NCBI GenBank assembly: GCA_934725305.1
Contig: CAKVBA010000031.1
Coordinates: 1-31,517, forward strand
Length of the DNA: 31,517 bases
Direction of reading: 5' to 3'
DNA from: an uncultured Parabacteroides sp.
GTDB taxonomy: Bacteria > Bacteroidota > Bacteroidia > Bacteroidales > Tannerellaceae
Shown here: positions 20,422 through 28,808 of the stretch, in pieces
How positions within the stretch are numbered: the first letter of the stretch is position 1
Layout of the letters: each line of letters opens with the position of its first letter
Position numbers and translations under genes: made by a program
The notes under the pieces: generated by a model
The model's input: the letters and a program-made list of their open reading frames with translations, nothing else
What the model was told of the DNA's origin: nothing
Databases searched by the model: none

Positions 20422-20715
20422 ATGACCGAAGATCATAAAAGATTGTTGGCTGTATTTGAGGTTCGTGTTCGTGATTTGATGGCGTTGTGCGATAAGCAAA
20501 AATGTCAGATTGACGAACTCACGGATGCTTTGAATCAAAAAACGGAAGAATTGCAGCAGGCAAAAGAAGAGATAGCACGGTTAAACACCAAATGTGACAA
20601 CATGTTGACAGCACGTGTGGTTTCTGTTGATGAGGGAGATGTGAGAAGTGCGCGTCTGAGGTTGTCTAAATTAGTGCGGGAAGTAGAAAAGTGCATTGCA
20701 CTATTAAATGAATAG
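20422..20715 (+). CDS. Small coiled-coil protein upstream of zapA (ZapB-like candidate)
   Basis: A 97-residue protein with no signal peptide. Residues ~5-65 form a heptad-rich coiled coil (KQKCQIDELTDALNQKTEEL and following), and a C-terminal part with ARLRLSKLVREVEKCIALL forms another amphipathic helix. I recognise no named family. The start at 20422 is supported by the promoter 19 bp upstream. Its end touches the zapA region: an ATG at 20708 overlaps its stop, and the better zapA start is five bases after it. Size, coiled-coil form and pairing with zapA recall E. coli ZapB, the small coiled-coil partner of ZapA at the division ring, but this is contextual inference. Confidence 0.75.
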   Translation: MTEDHKRLLAVFEVRVRDLMALCDKQKCQIDELTDALNQKTEELQQAKEEIARLNTKCDNMLTARVVSVDEGDVRSARLRLSKLVREVEKCIALLNE

Positions 20716-20719
20716 AGCG

Positions 20720-21010
20720 ATGGACGAACAGTTTGTTATAAATATAGATATAGCCGGAAAGAAATATTCACTCACGATAGAGCGAAAGGATGAAGAATTG
20801 ATGCGAAAAGCAGCCCGACAGGTGAATAGTAAGATTCTTCAGTATAGAGAACATTTTTCGCATGGAGAGGTGGATACGAGAGATTTGTTAGCCATGGTTG
20901 CTTTTCAGTTGTCAATGAATAACCTGCAATTGGAGAGTAGAAATGATACAGGTCCTTTTACGGAAAAGATACAGCAGCTGACTGTAGAGTTGGAGCAGTA
21001 TCTAAAATAA
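20720..21010 (+). CDS. zapA: Cell division protein ZapA-like
   Basis: A 96-residue ZapA-family protein, which bundles FtsZ filaments at mid-cell. MDEQFVINIDIAGKKYSLTI is the small N-terminal beta domain, followed by the helix ELMRKAARQVNSKI and the long C-terminal helix (DLLAMVAFQLSMNNLQLE). I chose 20720 (MDEQ) because family members start just before this strand. The alternative 20708 adds MNRA and overlaps the upstream stop. It is co-transcribed with the coiled-coil gene from 20372-20402 and ended by the hairpin at 21039-21085. Confidence 0.85.
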   Translation: MDEQFVINIDIAGKKYSLTIERKDEELMRKAARQVNSKILQYREHFSHGEVDTRDLLAMVAFQLSMNNLQLESRNDTGPFTEKIQQLTVELEQYLK

Positions 21011-21038
21011 ATTATTTCATTGCTGTAGGATGGTTTCC

Positions 21039-21085
21039 GCACTGCTTTGCATGAACATGGGTTCGTGTGATGTGGTGCTTTTTTT
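21039..21085 (+). terminator. Terminator after zapA
   Basis: A two-part stem: GCACT (21039-21043) with GGTGC (21074-21078) outside, and CATGAAC (21050-21056) with GTTCGTG (21061-21067) inside, followed by seven T. I looked for a 6S RNA here, as zapA is next to it in some bacteria, but the 111-bp gap is too short. Confidence 0.7.
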
Positions 21086-21121
21086 ATGTATCAATATAAA
21101 TGAATTTAAATTATTAATTAA

Positions 21122-22660
21122 ATGGGAGGCATGTATATAATAATACCGATAATCACATTCTTAGCCGGAGGTGCATTGACATGGTTGACAGTACGTTTCC
21201 TTTTGAAGTCAAAGTATGATTCCGTACTTCAGGAAGCCGAAAAGGAGGCAGAGGTTATAAAGAAAAACAAGATGTTGGAGGTGAAGGAGAAATTCCTTCA
21301 TCTGAAGGCAGACTTAGAAAAGCAGGTATCGCAGCGTAATGCCAAGATCCAATCTGTTGAGGCAAAGCTGAAGCAGAAAGAGCTTTCAATCTCTCAGCGT
21401 CAGGAAGAGTTGCAGCGTAAAAACAATGAAGTGGAGGCAGTGAAAGAAAACCTGTCTAATCAGTTAGATTTGATTGAGAAGAAAAAACAGGATCTGGAAA
21501 AGTTGCACCAGAAAGAGATTGAACATCTCGAAACCCTTTCCGGTTTGTCAGCCGAAGAGGCTAAAGAGCGTTTGATCGAGTCGTTGAAGGATGAGGCCAA
21601 GACTCAGGCTGCTTCTTATATCAATGATATCGTTGAAGAGGCAAAAATGACAGCCAACAAGGAGGCTAAGAAAATCGTTATCCAGTCTATCCAGCGTGTA
21701 GCTACTGAAACTGCTATTGAAAACTCAATTACAGTCTTCCATATTGAATCTGATGAAATAAAAGGACGTATCATTGGTCGTGAAGGTCGCAATATCCGTG
21801 CGTTGGAGGCTGCAACCGGTATTGAAATCATTGTGGATGATACTCCGGAAGCCATTGTCCTTTCCGGCTTTGATCCGGTTCGCCGTGAGATTGCTCGTTT
21901 GGCATTGCATCAGCTGGTACAAGATGGCCGAATCCATCCGGCTCGTATCGAAGAGGTAGTGACTAAGGTGAGAAAGCAGGTTGAAGAAGAGGTGGTTGAA
22001 ACAGGTAAGCGTACGGCAATCGATTTGGGTGTACATGGTTTGCATCCTGAATTGATCCGTATGATTGGTAAGATGAAGTATCGTTCATCTTATGGACAGA
22101 ACTTATTACAGCATGCCCGTGAAACAGCCAACTTATGTGCTGTGATGGCTTCTGAATTGGGCTTGAATCCGAAGAAGGCAAAACGTGCAGGTCTGTTGCA
22201 TGATATAGGTAAGGTGCCTGATGATGAACCGGAATTGCCACACGCAATCTTGGGTATGAAGCTTTGTGAAAAGTATAAGGAAAAGCCAGATATCTGTAAT
22301 GCCGTAGGTGCTCACCATGATGAGGTGGAAATGCAGACCTTGTTAGCTCCGATTGTACAGGTTTGTGACGCTATCTCTGGAGCTCGTCCGGGTGCACGCC
22401 GTGAGATTGTTGAGGCTTATATCAAGCGCTTGAACGATCTGGAGCAGTTGGCACTTTCTTATCCGGGCGTTGTGAAGACTTATGCTATTCAGGCTGGTCG
22501 TGAGTTACGCGTTATTGTAGGTGCAGATAAGATTGATGATAAAGAGACAGAAAATCTGTCAAACGAAATAGCTAAGAAGATTCAGGATGAGATGACCTAT
22601 CCGGGTCAGGTGAAGATCACTGTTATCCGTGAAACTCGTGCTGTAAGTTATGCGAAGTAA
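21122..22660 (+). CDS. rny: Ribonuclease Y
   Basis: Membrane-anchored endoribonuclease that starts mRNA decay. The 512-residue length is typical. Order: one N-terminal membrane segment (~4-22, [19 protein letters not shown]), a long charged coiled coil (~30-195), a KH RNA-binding domain (~205-270, [19 protein letters not shown]), and the HD hydrolase domain with LLHDIGK (metal-binding H360, D361) and a later AHHDE. Start at 21122 (MGGMYI) or 21131 (MYI). No convincing TAnnTTTG box was seen in the 36 bp between the zapA terminator and the ATG. A terminator follows at 22692-22726. Confidence 0.95.
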   Translation: MGGMYIIIPIITFLAGGALTWLTVRFLLKSKYDSVLQEAEKEAEVIKKNKMLEVKEKFLHLKADLEKQVSQRNAKIQSVEAKLKQKELSISQRQEELQRKNNEVEAVKENLSNQLDLIEKKKQDLEKLHQKEIEHLETLSGLSAEEAKERLIESLKDEAKTQAASYINDIVEEAKMTANKEAKKIVIQSIQRVATETAIENSITVFHIESDEIKGRIIGREGRNIRALEAATGIEIIVDDTPEAIVLSGFDPVRREIARLALHQLVQDGRIHPARIEEVVTKVRKQVEEEVVETGKRTAIDLGVHGLHPELIRMIGKMKYRSSYGQNLLQHARETANLCAVMASELGLNPKKAKRAGLLHDIGKVPDDEPELPHAILGMKLCEKYKEKPDICNAVGAHHDEVEMQTLLAPIVQVCDAISGARPGARREIVEAYIKRLNDLEQLALSYPGVVKTYAIQAGRELRVIVGADKIDDKETENLSNEIAKKIQDEMTYPGQVKITVIRETRAVSYAK

Positions 22661-22691
22661 AGGGTAAGCAAATTTAATTGTATATAGAAAG

Positions 22692-22726
22692 AGAGTGTGT
22701 CGTGAAACCGATGCACTCTTTTTTTG
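22692..22726 (+). terminator. Terminator after rny
   Basis: AGAGTG...CACTCT with inner TCG/CGA pairs, followed by a seven-T run. Confidence 0.7.
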
Positions 22727-22839
22727 TAACACATGCCTTCTGTGAGAAAGGTTGCAGAATAGACAAGAAGTAAGTGGTCAGTTTCTCGTAGAATCTGTTG
22801 CCGAATTGTCTAAAATTTCTGTTGATTAGCGACACCTTT

Positions 22840-22927
22840 GGGGAAAGATCGTATCGTTGTTGGAAAAAGGTCGGCAGCTTTTTGGGAAAAGGGCGCACCC
22901 TTTTTAAGAAAAGGTCGGCAGCTTTTT
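22840..22927 (+). repeat. Four-unit 22-bp tandem array
   Basis: Four consecutive units of exactly 22 bp (22840-22861, 22862-22883, 22884-22905, 22906-22927). Units 2 and 4 share AAAAGGTCGGCAGCTTTTT. Unit 3 has the perfect hairpin AAAAGGGCGCACCCTTTT. Unit 1 is degenerate (GGGGAAAGATCG). The period and the A-run/T-run layout match the larger elements in this window, but the core sequence differs. Confidence 0.75.
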
Positions 22928-22969
22928 TTTAACAGATTTAAAAGGTTTTGTAACAGCCTTTCTGACAGA

Positions 22970-22988
22970 GCTCTAATGACATTAGAGC
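22970..22988. repeat. 19-bp perfect palindrome
   Basis: GCTCTAATGACATTAGAGC: 9-bp arms around one central base, followed by AAAAAA. It could be a protein-binding site or a small hairpin. No gene starts or ends within 300 bp. The stretch between it and the next element shows nothing else. Confidence 0.6.
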
Positions 22989-23053
22989 AAAAAACTATAT
23001 GAAGACGCTCATTTGAGTAATGATCATTCAATGGCAACGTCATGTAAGCTCAT

Positions 23054-23409
23054 GGATGACAACTATAAAAAATACAATAAGTCAACGAAGATCCGGGAAA
23101 CCATTAACTTCGTCAGAATGGAGTAGTCTATTTTTGGGAATTGAGTAGTTATCCATTTTCAACGGAGTGCCTATCCAATCCGAACGGAGTGCCTACTCAA
23201 TTTCAAAAAAGTCCTTACCCGTTTTTCGTAAACGCTATAGACTAATTCCTACAATTCCATAGGTTGTTGAAATACAAGCTGTAACCTCTTCTAAAACAGC
23301 GTTTGGTTCGATGTGGATTTGCCTATTGGATCTAACGGGTTTGTTCATTGTTTCAGGTGGTTTTGTCCCTCATCTTTAGCGAATAAACACCTTGGGTAAA
23401 ATACAATAA
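23054..23409 (+). repeat. 22-bp-periodic intergenic element, copy 3
   Basis: Starts with GGATGACAACTATAAAA and AATACAATAAGTCAACG, ends with AAAATACAATAA. From 23124 to 23409 it divides into thirteen units of exactly 22 bp; the first five resemble each other (ends GGAG or AAAAAG; cores TATCC, TACTC, TACCC). All units align in order with copy 2. It lies about 230 bp upstream of the Kelch-locus promoter. After it, 23541-23577 has three close TTTAAA words (TATTTAAATAGCG, GTTTAAACACT, GTTTAAATAGC), and nothing else is named before 23640. Confidence 0.78.
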
Positions 23410-23639
23410 CCTGTTTCCTTATGAATCTGTTTTCCTACAAAAGAGAACTGCAATATTCAGCTACTGTTTCCGGCATCCCAACTGAGACGGTTCACATAAG
23501 TGTAACCGTTCACGATTGTCTTTTTTAACGGCTTTTGAATGGTATTTAAATAGCGTTTAAACACTGTTTAAATAGCTTTCAAAAACGGGACTTTGGGAAA
23601 ACTCTGTTTTTGAGTTATTAGGACAATTCCGTTAATGGG

Positions 23640-23670
23640 TTGTTAATCTTGTTTATTTATGTTACTTTTG
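23640..23670 (+). promoter_or_regulatory. Promoter of the Kelch lipoprotein locus
   Basis: TTG (23640-23642), 20 bp, TACTTTTG (23663-23670) match the Bacteroidetes promoter, 28 bp before the ATG at 23699. Only the -7 half was carried into the downstream duplicate, where it reads TACTCTTG (25301-25308). Confidence 0.65.
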
Positions 23671-23698
23671 CCGTAAAATAAATCTTGAAAGACAGAAT

Positions 23699-25048
23699 AT
23701 GAAATTATTACATTTAGGGTTACTCCTTTGTGGCTTTACAATATGTGGGTGTTCAGTGTTAGATCCTGAAATACCGAAAGACTATAGTTCTTATGAAAAG
23801 GGAGGACAACCGAGTGCTTATATTCGTGTGAAAGATCTTTTCTCCTTTGGTGTGGCTCTTAAAACGAATATTGCTACAACAGGAGACAGGAAGCTGACTG
23901 ATTTCCGAATTTGTTATAGTGAGACGAATCAGCTTCCGGATACTACAGATTATGTTCAGGATGTTTTTTTTCAGTATAAGCCGGGACAAAATGAGTTATA
24001 TCTTTCTCTTTCGGATCTGGACCCTTTTACAAAATATTATTGTCGCCTCTATTTGGCCAATGCTGATACCTGTAGTTATTCCAATAGTATTGCCTTTACG
24101 ACCAAAGTGGCCAATAATGATACTTCGTGGGAACGGGTGGCCTCTATTCCTTGGCCGGGAGAATTTTATTCTCGTGGACTTAACTTTGCAGATCGTTTTT
24201 TTACTATCTCTACCGATCTTCCTGTTGAAGGAGGAAACCCCTTGATTGAGTATTTGCCAGACACAGATGAGTGGGTAAAGCGCTCTATTGTTCCCATGGG
24301 TTGTCGGTTTAATCCGTTGACCGTTGTTGCTGCAGGAAAGGGATATGTCGGTATGGGCGAAGAGTTGTTTTTTGATGAAGAGGGAAGAGAGCTTTATGCC
24401 TGTAAACAAGACTGGTGGTGCTATGATCCTGAAACGAATAAATGGGAGCGTAAGGCCGATGTTCCTGCCAGTTCAATCGCCGTGATGGCTGCTTTTGCGA
24501 TCGAAGAGAAAATTTATGTGGTTTCATCTGTGGATTTTTGGAATATAACTCCCATGCAGGTCTGGGTATATGATACACGAACTGATGTTTGGAGTCAGCG
24601 AAGAAATTTCCCGGGCGAAAAATTGCAGCATGCCGCATCTTTTGTGATTGACGGAACTCCTTATGTGTTTACCGGAACAACAAACCGTTTGCCTGTGGGC
24701 GGAAAGAAAGAAGATAGCGAGTATGTATTTACTCCAGATATGTGGAAGTATGAAGAGGCAGCAGATGCCTGGTACCGGGTGGCAGACTTTAAGGGTGGCG
24801 GACGTGAATGCATGGTTGCTGTTGCTTGTAATGGTCTTGGCTATGCCGGATTTGGTCGCTATTCGGTAGGAAATTCTTATCTGTACGATTCCGTAGATTG
24901 GTGGGTTTATGATCCGGAAAAAAATCAATGGAAGCAGCGGTGTGTGTTGACGGAATGGGTAAATTATATTCCCTCTTTTGCGTTTGTTTTAAGAGGAAAT
25001 ATTTATATAGGAAATTCAGATTTTGGGGTTTGGAAATATGTGGAATAA
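23699..25048 (+). CDS. Kelch-propeller lipoprotein, copy 1
   Basis: A 449-residue exported lipoprotein: hydrophobic start with lipobox ICGC (C18). Residues ~30-140 resemble a fibronectin type III-like sandwich (ending YYCRLYLANAD...NSIAFTTK). The rest is a Kelch beta-propeller with repeated Trp-rich blades such as DWWCYDPETNKWERK, MQVWVYDTRTDVWSQR and DWWVYDPEKNQWKQR alternating with GYVGMG or PYVFTGT. Such propellers bind proteins or glycans; the partner here is unknown. It is the first gene after the promoter at 23640-23670. A second copy with exactly the same length follows at 25337-26686. Confidence 0.85.
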   Translation: MKLLHLGLLLCGFTICGCSVLDPEIPKDYSSYEKGGQPSAYIRVKDLFSFGVALKTNIATTGDRKLTDFRICYSETNQLPDTTDYVQDVFFQYKPGQNELYLSLSDLDPFTKYYCRLYLANADTCSYSNSIAFTTKVANNDTSWERVASIPWPGEFYSRGLNFADRFFTISTDLPVEGGNPLIEYLPDTDEWVKRSIVPMGCRFNPLTVVAAGKGYVGMGEELFFDEEGRELYACKQDWWCYDPETNKWERKADVPASSIAVMAAFAIEEKIYVVSSVDFWNITPMQVWVYDTRTDVWSQRRNFPGEKLQHAASFVIDGTPYVFTGTTNRLPVGGKKEDSEYVFTPDMWKYEEAADAWYRVADFKGGGRECMVAVACNGLGYAGFGRYSVGNSYLYDSVDWWVYDPEKNQWKQRCVLTEWVNYIPSFAFVLRGNIYIGNSDFGVWKYVE

Positions 25049-25147
25049 AGCCCTTTTTATCTGTTTTTATAAGGAGTTGTATGCTTGTTCAGTCATAGAT
25101 CTTGATAATCCTGACAGTGATTCACCTGAAAAAGATAAATAATAAAG

Positions 25148-25285
25148 ATGGAAAGAACCTTTTTTATATCGATATTATTATTCGTGTTTGGATTGCCATT
25201 GTTTGCCCAGCGCATAACGGATGTGCGATTCGAACCTTTTGGGCAAGTCATGCGGGTACGCTATACGCTAAATCGTTTACCTTTT
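25148..25285 (+). pseudogene. Truncated duplicate of the barrel-protein gene start
   Basis: Encodes the first 46 residues of the protein at 26787-27626 (MERTFFISILLFVFGLPLFA..., RFEPFGQ, RVRYTLNRLPF) with a few substitutions, then is cut at about 25285 where copy-2 upstream DNA begins. Its own leader (25049-25147) also matches 26687-26786. The frame stays open across the junction and into Kelch copy 2, so a 512-residue fusion is theoretically possible: an exported stub followed by the lipoprotein's signal sequence. It marks the boundary of a 1638-bp tandem duplication. Confidence 0.8.
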
Positions 25286-25336
25286 CTTGTTTATTTATGT
25301 TACTCTTGCCGTAAAATAAATCTTGGAAAACAGAAT

Positions 25337-26686
25337 ATGAATTTATTGCAGTTGGTTTTTCTCCTTTGTAGCTTTATACTATGTGGCTGTTCGGAGTTAG
25401 ATCCTGAAATACCAAAAGGCTATAGTTCTTATGAAAAGGGAGGACAACCGAGTGCTTATATTCGTGTGAAAGATCTTTTCTCCTTTGGCGTGGCTCTTAA
25501 AACGGATATTGCTACAACAGGAGACAGGAAGCTGACTGATTTCCGCATTTGTTATAGTGAGACGAATCAGCTTCCGGATACGACAGATTGTGTTCAGGAT
25601 GTTTTTTCTCAGTATAAACCGGGACTGGAAGAACAATCTATCTCTCTTATGGAGTTGGAACCTGCTACCAATTATTATTGTCGCCTCTATTTGGCAAATG
25701 CAGATTGTGACAGTTATACTAATAGTGTTGTCTTTACAACTAAAGTGCCAAGTGATGATACTTCATGGAAACAGATGGCTTCTATTCCTTGGCAGGAAGA
25801 ACATTTTACTTGTGGCTTTAATTTTAAGGATCGTTTTTTTGCACTCTCCTCTCGTCGTCTGGTTGAAGGGGAAAATTCCCTTATTGAGTATTTGCCTGAC
25901 ACAGATGAGTGGGTGAAACGTTCTATCTTGCCAATGGGTTGTCGAGTGAACTTGGTAACAGCTGTTGCTGGAGGTAAGGGATATGCCGGTTTGGGCAATA
26001 TAGAGGTTGTCAATGACCAGGGACAATATCAATATTTCTTTCAGCAAGATTGGTGGTGTTATGATCCTGCAACGAATGAATGGGAGCGTAAAGCGGATAT
26101 TCCCTCCAGTACAACTGGCATGATGGCCACATTTGGAGTAGATGACAAAATATATGTACTTACTTCATCGGATTTTTGGAATATTACTCCTATGCGAATG
26201 TGGGTGTATGATACACGTACCGATGTTTGGAGTCGAAGGCGAGATTTTCCGGGAGACAAACTGCAACATGCTTCTTCTTTTGTTATTGATGGGCAGCCAT
26301 ACGTGTTTACCGGAACAACAAACCGCCTGAAGGAAGGAGGTAATATAGCAGAGAGTAAAGTGGAGTATATGTCATGTATGTGGGCCTATGATGTAGCTTC
26401 AGATACTTGGCATCAGAAGAAAGATTTTAAAGGGGGCGGACGTGAATCGATGGTTGCCGTCTCTTGTGAGGGGAATGGTTTTGCCGGATTTGGAATACAG
26501 CCTGTAACGGAAACCTACCAAATTTACACGGTTGATTGGTGGGTCTATAATCCCGAACAGGATCAATGGAGACAGCGAAGTGTGTTGACAGAATGGATTG
26601 GACAACATCCCTCTTTTGCTTTTGTGTTGAATGATAATGTTTATATAGGAAGTACACAATATGGCGTTTGGAAATATATGGAATAG
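25337..26686 (+). CDS. Kelch-propeller lipoprotein, copy 2
   Basis: Product of 449 residues, identical in length and layout to copy 1: lipobox LCGC (C18), a sandwich domain, then Kelch blades (DWWCYDPATNEWERK, MRMWVYDTRTDVWSRR, DWWVYNPEQDQWRQR). I chose the ATG at 25337 because it aligns with copy 1 and gives the lipobox; the open frame upstream comes from the truncated duplicate. Residues ~19-95 are almost identical to copy 1 while the propeller has diverged clearly, including its synonymous sites. Its -7 box carries a T-to-C change and the -33 part was not duplicated, so it probably depends on read-through from copy 1. Confidence 0.85.
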   Translation: MNLLQLVFLLCSFILCGCSELDPEIPKGYSSYEKGGQPSAYIRVKDLFSFGVALKTDIATTGDRKLTDFRICYSETNQLPDTTDCVQDVFSQYKPGLEEQSISLMELEPATNYYCRLYLANADCDSYTNSVVFTTKVPSDDTSWKQMASIPWQEEHFTCGFNFKDRFFALSSRRLVEGENSLIEYLPDTDEWVKRSILPMGCRVNLVTAVAGGKGYAGLGNIEVVNDQGQYQYFFQQDWWCYDPATNEWERKADIPSSTTGMMATFGVDDKIYVLTSSDFWNITPMRMWVYDTRTDVWSRRRDFPGDKLQHASSFVIDGQPYVFTGTTNRLKEGGNIAESKVEYMSCMWAYDVASDTWHQKKDFKGGGRESMVAVSCEGNGFAGFGIQPVTETYQIYTVDWWVYNPEQDQWRQRSVLTEWIGQHPSFAFVLNDNVYIGSTQYGVWKYME

Positions 26687-26786
26687 AGTTCTCTTTTTTG
26701 TCTGTATTATAGGAGTTGTGTGTTTATTCAGACATAGATTCTGATAATCCTGACAGTTATTCACCTGAAAAAGATAAATGATAAAG

Positions 26787-27626
26787 ATGAAAAGAACTTT
26801 TTTTATATCAATATTATTATTTGTGTTTGGATTGCCATTGTTTGCCCAACACATAACGGATGTACGATTCGAACCCTTTGGGCAAGCCATACGGGTACGT
26901 TATACGTTGAATCGTTTACCATTTGATTCGTATGCAACCTTAAATCTGTTTGTCAGTACGGATGGAGGAGAAAATTTTATTGGACCTCTGGTTCGGGTGC
27001 AAGGAGATATTGGAAAAGTGACCGGTAATGGTGATAAATATGTCATCTGGCAGGCCATGGAAGAGATGAAGCAGCTGGATGGTGAGGTTGTCTTTGAGTT
27101 GCGAGGCGATGTGGTGAAAGAAAAAGTTCGGTCGGAGCATGTTGTTATGTATAATTTATCCGGATCGTCGGGTTTTGGTCTGATGTATGGAATAGTGGGC
27201 CGTTGGGGTGGCTATGTGAGGGCAAAGAGTAATTTCTCCTTTGCGGATGCGCCTTATACATGCAATAAATCAGGAGCATTTAACTATACGAGTAACGACA
27301 ATTATTATGTGTTGGATGGAAAGTCTAAGCGTAGTCGGTTCGGTGTAACGGGTGGTGTATTGTTCAGACCTATAGATTGGCTTTATCTATATGGCGGTGC
27401 TGGTTATGGCTTTCGTCGTTTGATGTGGCATGCAGAAAAATATAACAATCAGAGCGGGCAGAGCGAGGGTGATATGTGGGCTGTCAATACTGGTAGCAGT
27501 GCCGAAGGCGTAGAAGCGGAATTAGGAGGAATTGTCAGATATAAGAAATGGGCTCTCTCTTTGGGTGTCAATAGTATTGATTTCTCATTTGTGGAGTTGA
27601 ATGTTGCCATTGGGCTGTTTTTTTAA
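26787..27626 (+). CDS. Exported protein with N-terminal sandwich and C-terminal outer-membrane-barrel-like region
   Basis: A 279-residue protein with a signal peptide (to residue 20, GLPLFA before Gln). Residues ~21-115 resemble a Bacteroidetes beta-sandwich with LNLFVSTDGGENFIGPLVRV, GDIGKVTG and KYVIWQAMEE, often seen before formylglycine-generating-enzyme-like domains. The rest alternates Gly and aromatic strands (GFGLMYGIVGRWGGYVRA, WLYLYGGAGYGFRR) and ends in GLFF, as outer-membrane barrels do. The start at 26787 matches the truncated copy; an ATG at 26778 would add three residues. No TAnnTTTG box was found just upstream. The sigma-like gene starts 14 bp after its stop. Confidence 0.75.
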   Translation: MKRTFFISILLFVFGLPLFAQHITDVRFEPFGQAIRVRYTLNRLPFDSYATLNLFVSTDGGENFIGPLVRVQGDIGKVTGNGDKYVIWQAMEEMKQLDGEVVFELRGDVVKEKVRSEHVVMYNLSGSSGFGLMYGIVGRWGGYVRAKSNFSFADAPYTCNKSGAFNYTSNDNYYVLDGKSKRSRFGVTGGVLFRPIDWLYLYGGAGYGFRRLMWHAEKYNNQSGQSEGDMWAVNTGSSAEGVEAELGGIVRYKKWALSLGVNSIDFSFVELNVAIGLFF

Positions 27627-27640
27627 GACAACAGGAAGAG

Positions 27641-28807
27641 ATGGTTCGAGATATTTTAACAGAATTGGTCTGTAAAGAATGCGAGTCTTATCAATTGATT
27701 GAAATGGGGTTGCTCTCTTCTGTTGAAGAAGGAGTAGCGTTGTTGACGGCCGTATATCCTTCTATTGATGCCTCTGTCTTAGACGATTTTTCTTGTTTCC
27801 GCGAGTGGCGAAAAGAGGTGTTGCACTTCTTCTATAAGCAATTAAATTATGCCGGTTTTATTCAGAGAGTTATTGATACCCCTACGTTTAGGCGTTTCCT
27901 GTTGATGCTGAAAAGGCGGATAGTCGCTTCTTTGTACGCACAGTGTAAAGAAGCAACTATTGATAAGGAACTGGTTGTGTCAGCCAAGACATTGGCTTTC
28001 AAATTGTCCGTGCTGCTGGAGGAGGAGCTGTTTCGTCTGGAGCGCACATCCCTGTTAGCGACAGAGACACCGATACGTTTGGAAGGATTTTGTAGGGATA
28101 ACTGCCGGCAGTTTTTCCCGATCGACCTGGAGCGTTTGATGATGCAGTTGAAGAAAGATGATTCTGAGTTTTGGAATGAACTATATTTAACGGTAAAAAA
28201 ATTAGCTCAAACTGTCACATACGGTCAATTAGTTTCAATACAATATAAAGACGAGGTTTTGCAGGAGGTATGGTCCGAATCCTCTCTGTTGTTGCATGAT
28301 AAGGTTTTGCAGGAGGCCGTTCCTGCTTTTGAAACCTCTTTGCATTTTCGTAATTATATAGCTCGTATATGTTTGAATAAATGTAGAGAGGCCGTACGAA
28401 GATATAATCTGCCAGATAGTATGTTGACGATGACAGGAGATGTTTCTTTAGACCTATCGGGCTTTAACGAAGAGATGGAAACAGTAGATTTTCACAATAC
28501 GCTTTTTGAGGGTATTGATTTTGACAATAAAGCAGAGTTGGAGCGATATTTTTCTGTTATTCTTTGGGATAAACAGGAACCTTGGTACTCTGATTTGACG
28601 CGGGGAATCGAGGATAAAGTAGAACTGATCTTTTTGCACTATGTCGAGGGTTTGTCGTATGAGAAGATTGCAGTTTTGAAAGATGCCAAGGCGTCGGGAG
28701 AGGGGTTATCAAGGCTTGCCGGAAAGTTGAGGCAGGAAGTGGTCCGTACACGGCGTGTGTTAAAACAACGTTTTGATGGCATGATAGAAAAGAAATTAGG
28801 TAAGTGA
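27641..28807 (+). CDS. Sigma-70-like (ECF-type) factor with a long N-terminal extension
   Basis: A 388-residue protein. Residues ~176-256 resemble sigma region 2 (FWNELYLTVKKLAQTVTYG, DEVLQEVWSESSLLL, FRNYIARICLNKCREAVRRY) and ~322-376 resemble region 4 (KVELIFLHYVEGLSYEKIAV then a basic helix). Normal ECF factors have ~160-200 residues; here a mostly helical 175-residue N-terminus precedes region 2, and I do not recognise it. Region 4 has an unusual AKASGEGLSRL where a recognition helix is expected. The gene is followed after one base by an anti-sigma-like gene, which supports the assignment. It may direct transcription of this locus, but I cannot see its target promoter. Confidence 0.72.
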   Translation: MVRDILTELVCKECESYQLIEMGLLSSVEEGVALLTAVYPSIDASVLDDFSCFREWRKEVLHFFYKQLNYAGFIQRVIDTPTFRRFLLMLKRRIVASLYAQCKEATIDKELVVSAKTLAFKLSVLLEEELFRLERTSLLATETPIRLEGFCRDNCRQFFPIDLERLMMQLKKDDSEFWNELYLTVKKLAQTVTYGQLVSIQYKDEVLQEVWSESSLLLHDKVLQEAVPAFETSLHFRNYIARICLNKCREAVRRYNLPDSMLTMTGDVSLDLSGFNEEMETVDFHNTLFEGIDFDNKAELERYFSVILWDKQEPWYSDLTRGIEDKVELIFLHYVEGLSYEKIAVLKDAKASGEGLSRLAGKLRQEVVRTRRVLKQRFDGMIEKKLGK

Positions 28808-28808
28808 T

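Noticed and set aside
21011..21121. 6S RNA gene after zapA
   Set aside because: The gap is only 111 bp and is accounted for by a terminator hairpin and the rny leader.
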